A stretch of 64,000 bases of DNA from CAXXOK01 sp963675655 (GTDB lineage Bacteria; Bacillota; Clostridia; Christensenellales; Aristaeellaceae), in the NCBI GenBank assembly GCA_963675655.1, contig OY776489.1, positions 1,178,001-1,242,000 on the forward strand, in the 5' to 3' direction. Below, piece after piece: positions 54,261 through 61,112 of this stretch. The position numbers and the translations under genes are program-made. Numbering within the stretch: the first letter of the stretch is position 1; each line of letters starts with the position of its first letter. The notes under the pieces were generated by a model. The model was given only the letters and a program-made list of their open reading frames with translations, made no database searches and was not told the DNA's origin.

Positions 54261-55280
54261 ATGAAAATACTAACGATTACCGTACCCTGCTATAATTCCG
54301 CCGCCTATATGCGCCGCTGCATCGATACGCTGCTCACCGGCGGGGCGGAGATGGACGTCATCATCATCAACGACGGCTCCACCGATCAGACCGGCGCAAT
54401 TGCCGATGAATACGCCGCCGCCCATCCGGGCATCGTACGGGTGATTCATCAGGAAAACGGCGGCCACGGCGAGGGCATCAATCAGGGGCTTGCAAACGCG
54501 CAAGGGCTGTATTTTAAGGTCGTCGATTCGGATGATCGGCTCAATCCCGTTTCGCTGCAAAAGCTGCTTGCGGTATTGCGCACGATGACCGAGCCGGAGA
54601 CCCAGGTGGATTTGGTGGTGCACAACTATGTATACGACCAGGCGCAGCAAAACGAGGTATTCTCCGTCAATTACCGCGTCGCCCTCAAAGCTTGGCAGGT
54701 GCAAACGTGGGAGGATATCCGCCGCTTTCCCATGCACAAGCAGTTCATGATCCATTCGCTGATCTACCGTACCCAGATACTGCGGGCTATTCCGCTGCGC
54801 CTGCCCAAGCACACATTTTACGAAGATAATATTTATATTTACCAGCCGCTGCCTTACACCCGGCGCGTCTATTATCTGGATGAGCCTCTCTATGGCTATT
54901 TTATCGGCCGGGACGATCAATCCATCGCGGAGAAAAACATACTCAAGCGGCTGGATCAGCTCAGCCGTATGGCCGAGACCATGGCGACCTGCTACACGCT
55001 GGACGAGCTGAAGGCTTTGCCCCGGAGCCTATATGGCTACATGCTCAACAACTGCGCGGGTATGCTGGCCACCACATCCGCTCTGCAATTTATTAAGGGT
55101 ACGGACGAGGGACTGTCGCTCAACCGCCACATGTGGCAAACCATCCGCGATTTTGATGAGGCCCTCTACCGCCGCCTGCGGCGCAATCCGCTGGGCTACG
55201 TCGCCTCCCCGCGCGGCAAGGCCGGGCAGCGGACGCTGGTGGGCGGCTACCGCTTTGTGCGCAAGATCATCCGGTTTTAA
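54261..55280 (+). CDS. Glycosyltransferase family 2
   Basis: 339 residues, GGAAGGGG upstream. A GT-A fold: LTITVPCYNSAAYMRRCIDT, IIINDGSTDQTGAIADEYA, ENGGHGEGINQGLANAQG and KVVDSDDRLNP (DXD-type site). No membrane helix is clear, but the end is basic (RTLVGGYRFVRKIIRF), which suits membrane association. In this operon it may add the galactofuranosyl or another sugar residue; the specificity is unknown. It ends 20 bp before the repeat array. Confidence 0.88.
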   Translation: MKILTITVPCYNSAAYMRRCIDTLLTGGAEMDVIIINDGSTDQTGAIADEYAAAHPGIVRVIHQENGGHGEGINQGLANAQGLYFKVVDSDDRLNPVSLQKLLAVLRTMTEPETQVDLVVHNYVYDQAQQNEVFSVNYRVALKAWQVQTWEDIRRFPMHKQFMIHSLIYRTQILRAIPLRLPKHTFYEDNIYIYQPLPYTRRVYYLDEPLYGYFIGRDDQSIAEKNILKRLDQLSRMAETMATCYTLDELKALPRSLYGYMLNNCAGMLATTSALQFIKGTDEGLSLNRHMWQTIRDFDEALYRRLRRNPLGYVASPRGKAGQRTLVGGYRFVRKIIRF

Positions 55281-55294
55281 GGTTTTCAGCCGGT

Positions 55295-56060
55295 ATATGC
55301 GGGGGTTCCACCCCCAACCCCCCGGCAAGGGCACTGCCCTTGACCCGGCTGATTCGCGTTTCACGCGGATCAGGGGGAGGGCAATGTTGGGTTAACCATG
55401 AGCATTGGCTTGGCTGGGCGGTATATGCGGGGGTTCCACCCCCAACCCCCCGGCAAGGGCACTGCCCTTGACCCGGCTGATTCGCGTTTCACGCGGATCA
55501 GGGGGAGGGCAATGTTGGGTTAACCATGAGCATTAGCTTAACCGGGCGGTATGTGCGGGGGTTCCACCCCCAACCCCCCAGCAAGGGCACTGCCCTTGAC
55601 CCGGCTGATTCGCGTTTCACGCGGATCTGGGTGAGAGCGATGATGGGTTAACCATGAGCATTGGCTTAACCGGGCGGTTGATGCGGGGGTTCCACCCCCA
55701 ACCCCCCGTCAAGGGCACTGCCCTTGACCCGACTGATCCGCGTTTCACGCGGATCAGGGAGAGGACAATGATGAGGTAGCAATCTTTATTGGCTTGGCTG
55801 GGCGGTTGATGCGGGGGTTCCACCCCCAACCCCCGGCAAGGGCACTGCCCTTGACCCGGCTGATTCGCGTTTCACGCGGATCAGGGGGAGAGCAATGGTG
55901 GGCTATTTATCTTTATTGGCTTGACCGGGCGGTATATGCGGGGGTTCCACCCCCAACCCCCGGCAAGGGCACTGCCCTTGACCCGGCTGATCCGCGTTTC
56001 ACGCGGATCAGGGGGAGGGCAATGGTAAGCTATTCATCTTTATTGGCTTGGCTGGATGAA
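55295..56060. repeat. Six tandem copies of family A hairpin element, 128-bp period
   Basis: GGGGGTTCCACCCCC starts at 55301, 55429, 55557, 55685, 55813 and 55940: four 128-bp intervals and one of 127. Each copy carries the same three hairpins as at 9.2 kb (GGGGG/CCCCC, CAAGGGC/GCCCTTG, and CTGATCCGCG/CGCGGATCAG around TTTCA). The linkers between copies (ATGAGCATTGGCTT-like) are also related. The array lies at the end of the glycan operon and is convergent with the AraC gene. The copies are too uniform, and lack unique spacers, for CRISPR. Confidence 0.92.
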
Positions 56061-56104
56061 AGGAGCATGGGGTAGGGGATGAACTTACCCATGCAATACA
56101 CCCA

Positions 56105-56497
56105 ACCCCAGCTGGCTTAAATGGGTTCAGATTCTAAAAACAATGGTGGCCGGGGAAACTTCCCTTGCCACCATTCTATTAACACCACGTATAAAGCTTT
56201 TGCAAACCATAATCATCCTGCGAATACACCCACCCCAGCTTGCTCAAATGGGTTTAGATGCTAGGAAACAGAGATGACAAGGGGATGAGCTTACCATGCG
56301 AATACACCCAAGCCCAGCTGGCTCAAAAAGGCGCAGATGCTAGGAAACAAGGGCGGCAAAGGGATGAGCTTACTCGTGCGTAAGTGATTCCCTTTGCCGC
56401 CCGTAGTTGACACCGCAGATGTGCTTTTTTCAGCAAGCTGTGATTCCCCTTGCCATTCTGAAGTTGACAACGCAGATGAGCCCTTTTCAGCAAGCTG
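56105..56497. repeat. Family B long-hairpin elements beside the family A array
   Basis: One complete element is at about 56313-56440: CAGCTGGCTCAAAAAGG to TTTTTTCAGCAAGCTG, with a perfect inner stem GGGCGGCAAAGGGA (56351-56364) and TCCCTTTGCCGCCC (56389-56402). Partial copies lie at about 56112-56180, 56230-56300 and 56440-56497. The last one abuts the stop codon of the AraC gene, so it could act as its terminator. Confidence 0.85.
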
Positions 56498-56499
56498 GG

Positions 56500-57390
56500 C
56501 TAATTATTCTTTCCGTTAATCCCCACATGCTTCAGGTACGCGGTGGGACTCATGCCGACCACATGCTTAAACTGCTTACTGAAGTGGTAGGGGTCCGGCA
56601 TGCCGATTTCCACACCCGTCTGCTTCACGTTCATGCCGCTGCGCAGCAGGGTTTTAGCGCGTTCCATTTTCAGGAATTGCAGGTAGGCCAGCGGGGGAAT
56701 GCCAAGCTCCGAAGAAAAGCGCTTGCGGAATGTTTCCACCGGCATGCGGCTGATAGCCGCCATATCCGCCAGCGAGAACGAATCCCGGTACTGGCAAGCA
56801 CGCAAGGTATCCACCACACGGGCGATTTCATGGCTTAAGGTCGCACTCATCGCGACGCTCTGCCCGCTGTGCGCGGCCAGAAGACCCCACAACAGCTGCC
56901 CCAGCTGGAAGCTGGCTTCACCGCTGCCGCTGTGACGCACCAGCACCTGCACAATCTGCCGGGACAGGATGACCTGCGAAGGCAGCGTACCCTGCCGGGC
57001 GGGCACATCGTTTAATGCATTCATTTCTTTGAGGAACTGGCCGCTCAGCGGGCCATCGATGGTCAGCCACAGGATGCGCGCATCCTTAGCGTTTTTCAGG
57101 CCGCAGCCTTCGGTGTTTGGCGGTACCACAACGCACTCGCCCTTACTCAGCTCAATTTCCTCCTCGCGGGAGGTAAAGGTGGCAACCCCTTCGTCTACAA
57201 TCATCCACAACCATTTATCCCCGGTGTAGAGACGGTAGTTTTGCTGTTGCAGGATGGCGCTGCCTGCGCTGTGAATCCACACGCCGCTCTGCGCCGCCAG
57301 ATCAGCCGGGGTGTGCGTCCCCTGCACGAACACGCCGGGTTCGCCACTTTCGGTTACCGGCGGTTTGGGAATAAACTGTACATAGGTCAC
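56500..57390 (-). CDS. AraC-family transcriptional regulator
   Basis: 296 residues from GTG 57390, seven nt after GAGGA; the frame is open to 57459 but those starts lack a site. The N-terminal about 170 residues form a cupin-like sensor (DKWLWMIVDEGVATF, ELSKGECVVVPPNTEGCGL). The C-terminal about 100 residues hold two helix-turn-helices: SLADMAAISRMPVETFRKRF and MNVKQTGVEIGMPDPYHFSK, with QFKHVVGMSPTAYLKH. It probably responds to a sugar or envelope-derived ligand. No clear target operon is adjacent. Confidence 0.9.
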   Translation of the reverse strand: MTYVQFIPKPPVTESGEPGVFVQGTHTPADLAAQSGVWIHSAGSAILQQQNYRLYTGDKWLWMIVDEGVATFTSREEEIELSKGECVVVPPNTEGCGLKNAKDARILWLTIDGPLSGQFLKEMNALNDVPARQGTLPSQVILSRQIVQVLVRHSGSGEASFQLGQLLWGLLAAHSGQSVAMSATLSHEIARVVDTLRACQYRDSFSLADMAAISRMPVETFRKRFSSELGIPPLAYLQFLKMERAKTLLRSGMNVKQTGVEIGMPDPYHFSKQFKHVVGMSPTAYLKHVGINGKNN

Positions 57391-57480
57391 GTATATTTCC
57401 TCACTTTCCACATCCATCTGTTTGTTAAACAAAAGAAAGCGTACTGCTGTTGCATGCAAGCCAGTTTTACAAACATGCTT

Positions 57481-57509
57481 ATTATACGGTCAGTCCGCGT
57501 ACTTGTCAA
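57481..57509 (-). promoter_or_regulatory. Promoter of the AraC-family gene
   Basis: Minus strand: perfect TTGACA (57509-57504), a 17-bp spacer and TATAAT (57486-57481), about 90 bp before the start. The rest of 57510-57731 is A+T-rich with nothing recognised. Confidence 0.88.
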
Positions 57510-57731
57510 ATGTTTGATGCGAATAAATGATATTTTCGTAGCCGTTTTCGACAACCGAATGATTTTTGGATACAATGCACTTAGCCTATACAATGCCACA
57601 CTTTATGAAAACTGACCAAAAAAGAAATGTTAATATCGGCATAAACACGGTGCTTTCCGACATTATTTTTCTATGATACGGTTCAGCGAGAAATACTATA
57701 TGCGAAACCGCTTCCCCTCTTTTTTATACGG

Positions 57732-59111
57732 TTACTCCGTCACCAGCCACGGGTTTTCGCTATCACACGCGTTATCCAGCAGCTCGGTATAGCAAAGCCG
57801 GATCGCCATCACGCTCAATAACCCTACCCCTTGATAGGAACGGGTGTTATTGCAGCCGTTGGTGAGCATCACAACCCCGGTACGGTCGATGGGGTCAAAG
57901 TACGCCGCGCACAGCATACCGTTGGCTTTGCCGCCATGCCCGTACAGCGTGCGCCCCTGCACAATCGTATCGGTAATGATGTTCATTTCCAGCCCGCGCT
58001 CGCTTTTGCATGTAACCGACCCGATGCCGTTTTGCGCTGTGCGGATGCCGGTAACCGTGTTTTTGCTTAAAATACGCGTATCGCCGTATACGCCGTCGTT
58101 GCACAGCGCAATGAGCAGCTTAGCCAAATCGGGTGCGGACAGGGTCAGCTTACCGGCGGACAGCGTATAATCCGTCATGGGGTCGCAGCTTTGCAAAACA
58201 TCCCCCTCGCGCACCGCTGCCTGCATTTTCTCGGAGGGCATGGCATACATATCCGCAACCGCCGTGTTTTGCGGTAGCAACGCACCCTGGTATGCCGCCG
58301 TAATCCCCAGCGGAGCAAACACATTGTCGTTCATGTACGCGTCCAGCGTTTGCCCGGTCAGCGCTTCGATAATGCAGCCAAGCAAGCCGCCGCCGAAGTT
58401 GGAATACTTCACGCGCGCGCCGGGGCGCAAAGTACTGTAAAACTGGTAACTGCGTTTACCGGCGGCAAACAATACATCCAGCGGGGTTACCTTACCTTCC
58501 AGCGCAAGCGTATAAAAGCCGCTGTCCCGCAGGCCCGCGGTATGGGTCATCAACTGGCGCAAGGTCACTATCGAGGTCGGGTAGTGGGGATTGCGCACGG
58601 TAGTCCCCAGCAAATCGCCCACGTCGTCCTCCAAATCGGCCATGCCACCTTCTACCAGCTGCATCATGCCGATGCCCGTTACCATTTTGCTGATGGAGCC
58701 GACGCGAAACAGCGTATCGGCCGTTACGGCGTCCCCCTCCGGCGCAATGCTGCCATAGCAGAACGTGTAGGTAATCTGCCCCTTCTCTATAATGCACACG
58801 CATGCGCCCAGCGTATCGTACTTGGCAAAAAGCGCGTCCAGCTTTTCCTGCGTGCTCAGCGACAAATCCTGCTGCAAAGCGCTCAGGGTTTGCATATTCT
58901 GCGCCAGCGCTTCTGTCGATACTTCGTCGCCTGCTTCGTCCTCCGTATCCGGGGCGGCGGCAACCTGTGTGTCCGTACCGGTGGGCAACGCGGTCACATC
59001 CACCGCGCCTACGGCGGGCAGCGCCAACGCGGGTAAGGGGAAAAACGCAGATACGCAAAACACTGCTAAAAGCAGCAGCGCCGTCATTTTCATTCCTGTA
59101 TGATGCCGCAT
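57732..59111 (-). CDS. Secreted serine hydrolase of the class C beta-lactamase/DD-peptidase fold
   Basis: 459 residues with a signal peptide (about 1-30, ending ALALPA). The catalytic set is present: SXXK as SISK in FRVGSISKMVTG, YXN as YSN in RVKYSNFGGG, and HXG as HGG in LYGHGGKANG. The order and spacing fit the beta-lactamase/PBP4*-like 'serine hydrolase' group, such as esterases and D-aminopeptidases. A low-complexity acidic stretch (about 35-85) links the signal peptide to the domain. A peptidoglycan role is plausible; antibiotic resistance should not be inferred. It follows a peptidoglycan-binding lipoprotein gene on the same strand, separated by a terminator. Confidence 0.88.
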   Translation of the reverse strand: MRHHTGMKMTALLLLAVFCVSAFFPLPALALPAVGAVDVTALPTGTDTQVAAAPDTEDEAGDEVSTEALAQNMQTLSALQQDLSLSTQEKLDALFAKYDTLGACVCIIEKGQITYTFCYGSIAPEGDAVTADTLFRVGSISKMVTGIGMMQLVEGGMADLEDDVGDLLGTTVRNPHYPTSIVTLRQLMTHTAGLRDSGFYTLALEGKVTPLDVLFAAGKRSYQFYSTLRPGARVKYSNFGGGLLGCIIEALTGQTLDAYMNDNVFAPLGITAAYQGALLPQNTAVADMYAMPSEKMQAAVREGDVLQSCDPMTDYTLSAGKLTLSAPDLAKLLIALCNDGVYGDTRILSKNTVTGIRTAQNGIGSVTCKSERGLEMNIITDTIVQGRTLYGHGGKANGMLCAAYFDPIDRTGVVMLTNGCNNTRSYQGVGLLSVMAIRLCYTELLDNACDSENPWLVTE

Positions 59112-59140
59112 TTACCCGCCCCCTTTCTACCCTTACGGAA

Positions 59141-59169
59141 ACGGGCCCGGAACCACGTTCCGGACCCGT
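59141..59169 (-). terminator. Hairpin after the peptidoglycan-binding lipoprotein gene
   Basis: A stem of about 13 bp with one mismatch (ACGGGCCCGGAAC and GTTCCGGACCCGT around CAC), 25 nt after the stop codon on the minus strand. It is followed by TTTCC, so the T-tract is short and some read-through into the serine hydrolase gene is possible. Confidence 0.65.
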
Positions 59170-59193
59170 TGAAGTTATACTGGTTCGTATTGG

Positions 59194-60876
59194 TTAAATA
59201 TCGCACGGTTTGGCGCCACTGCTGTACAGTACGGTTTGGGTGCCAGAACCGGCTACGCCATCCACCGTGAGGCCGTTTACATCCTGGAACAGCTTTACAG
59301 CATCCTCGGTAGCCGCATCGAACGTGCCGGTGATCTTTCCATCGTAATACTGCAATTCGTACAGTGTGTATTGCAGGTTCTTCACCGCCGTGCCGGTGGA
59401 ACCCATCTGCAGTTTGGTGTAGCTGCCGCTGCCGCTGGTACCGCCATAGAGCAGGCGCTGGGTGGAAGGTCCGGCAACGCCGGTGACCCGTAAGCCTTTA
59501 TCCCGCTGGAACTTTTCCACGGCCGCGATGGTTTGCGAGCCGAAATCCCCATCCAGCGCGCTGGTGTAGTACCCGGTAGAGAATAGCGCGCTTTGCAGCG
59601 CTGTCACATTGGTGGTGGATGTGGATGTCGTGCTGGAAATGGTGGAATATCCGGTGGTGGTTACCTTCTCGCCGTACGTATCCGGGTCGGTGCCGCCGGA
59701 GGAGCTGCTGCTGCCGCCGGTGCCGGTGGAGGAATACAGGGCGTTCATGGTGCTTGTGCCTGCTACGCCGTCCGCCTTAAGGCCGTAATCCGTCTGGAAG
59801 GCAATCACAGCCGCCTCGGTACCATCGCCAAAGTCACCATCGATCGAGCCGGTATAATAGCCCAGCTCTTTTAGGCGGGTTTGCAGGGCACGCACGCCGC
59901 TGCCGCTCATACCGGATTTCAACGAACCCAGGAAAGCGACGACCGCGCTGGCTTTTTTCGCCGAGGACGAGTACAGCTTAGTCAGCGTTGTCGGCCCGGC
60001 GATGCCGTCGGAATAAATGGAGTTGCGTTTCTGGAAGGCGACAACCGCCGCCTCGGTGGTTTCGGCAAAGGTGCCGTTGGCGGTGCCGCTTAAGTACCCA
60101 AGTACGATCAGTCGGTTTTGCAGTATTTTCACCTGCGTACCGGTGGAACCGAGCTTGAGGTAAATATTTGTTTTTCCGTTGGTATAGCTGGAGCTGCTCG
60201 TGCTGGACGAGCTGCTGGAGCTGGAGGAAGAGCTGCTGGAGCTGGACGAGCTGCTGGACGAACTGGTGCTGCTCTTAGCCACAGCGTAATAGCTGTACAC
60301 CGCCTCCTGCGTCTTGGTTCCGGCTACGCCGTCCGCAGTCAGGTTATTGGCGGCCTGGAAATCTTTTACCGCCTGCACGGTTCCGGCGCCGTAGCTGCCA
60401 TCCACCGAACCGGTATAATAGCCCAATTCCTTCAAGCGCTGCTGCAGCTGTTTTACCGCCGTACCGGTGGAGCCGCTTTTAAGCGTTGTGTTGGATGTGG
60501 TGGTGGTCGGTGTGGGCGATACGGTACTAAGCCCCACCGTAATGGAACCTGCCGCCGTGCTGGTTGCGCCATCGCCAATGGTGATGACGTTGCTGGGCGC
60601 ATCGGTCGCCGTATCGTTGCCGAAATCCCAGTTGGACCAGTCTACCTGCTGGTCGCCCGCCAAAGTGGGCGCGGGGGTATCGGTCGCCGTCGGCTCCGGC
60701 GTAATAACCGTATCAAACTGCTGGCCGTTGTTATCCACCGTCAGCGCATTGTTATCATCCACAATACGGTCCGGCTCCACATAACAGCTGGTCATTGCCA
60801 GTGCGGCAATTAGCAGCAACACAAGCAGCCCGATTTTACGGGCGCGCGTTATATGCAATAAACGCCGTTTCTTCAC
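59194..60876 (-). CDS. Peptidoglycan-binding lipoprotein with five PG_binding_1 domains
   Basis: 560 residues from GTG 60876 (GAGGGAG upstream). A basic start and hydrophobic helix end in the lipobox AMTSC, so it is a membrane-anchored exported lipoprotein. Five peptidoglycan-binding-1 domains follow: each has LQ.RLKELGYYTGS.DG, AVKDFQAANNL-like and DGVAGTKTQ segments. Domains 1 and 2 are separated by a serine run of about 25 residues (nt about 60190-60275). Two further Ser/Thr/Gly linkers occur. No catalytic domain is present, so it probably tethers or measures the wall rather than cutting it. Confidence 0.9.
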   Translation of the reverse strand: MKKRRLLHITRARKIGLLVLLLIAALAMTSCYVEPDRIVDDNNALTVDNNGQQFDTVITPEPTATDTPAPTLAGDQQVDWSNWDFGNDTATDAPSNVITIGDGATSTAAGSITVGLSTVSPTPTTTTSNTTLKSGSTGTAVKQLQQRLKELGYYTGSVDGSYGAGTVQAVKDFQAANNLTADGVAGTKTQEAVYSYYAVAKSSTSSSSSSSSSSSSSSSSSSSSSTSSSSYTNGKTNIYLKLGSTGTQVKILQNRLIVLGYLSGTANGTFAETTEAAVVAFQKRNSIYSDGIAGPTTLTKLYSSSAKKASAVVAFLGSLKSGMSGSGVRALQTRLKELGYYTGSIDGDFGDGTEAAVIAFQTDYGLKADGVAGTSTMNALYSSTGTGGSSSSSGGTDPDTYGEKVTTTGYSTISSTTSTSTTNVTALQSALFSTGYYTSALDGDFGSQTIAAVEKFQRDKGLRVTGVAGPSTQRLLYGGTSGSGSYTKLQMGSTGTAVKNLQYTLYELQYYDGKITGTFDAATEDAVKLFQDVNGLTVDGVAGSGTQTVLYSSGAKPCDI

Positions 60877-60947
60877 GTTAAAAACACTCCCTCGTCAGGC
60901 TTGGGCGCCCCGCGTCCCGGCAGCAGGGCCGATAAGGTATCATCCCT

Positions 60948-60976
60948 ATTGTACAAGGAAATATAAGGGAAAGCAA
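60948..60976 (-). promoter_or_regulatory. Promoter of the peptidoglycan-binding lipoprotein gene
   Basis: Minus strand: TTGCTT (60976-60971), a 17-bp spacer and TACAAT (60953-60948), about 70 bp before the GTG. The rest of the gap up to 61112 has a small ACGCCGC/GCGGCGT hairpin at 61025-61041 and no gene. Confidence 0.75.
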
Positions 60977-61112
60977 GCGGTAAATCCTTCCTGCCCGCCG
61001 GGCCCCATTCTCCTCATGTATAGGACGCCGCATCGCGGCGTTTTGTTCCCGGAAGGGTATAAATTTCCATGTTGATTCCCGTTTTGCGTACACATGTTCG
61101 TATGTCCGTGCC

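Noticed and set aside
55295..56500. Possible CRISPR array
   Set aside because: The 128-bp units are repeated almost entirely, with no short constant repeat alternating with unique spacers, and no cas genes are in the window.
57732..59111. Beta-lactamase resistance gene
   Set aside because: The SISK/YSN/HGG set is shared with many esterases and peptidases. The long linker and distant similarity give no ground to call antibiotic resistance.
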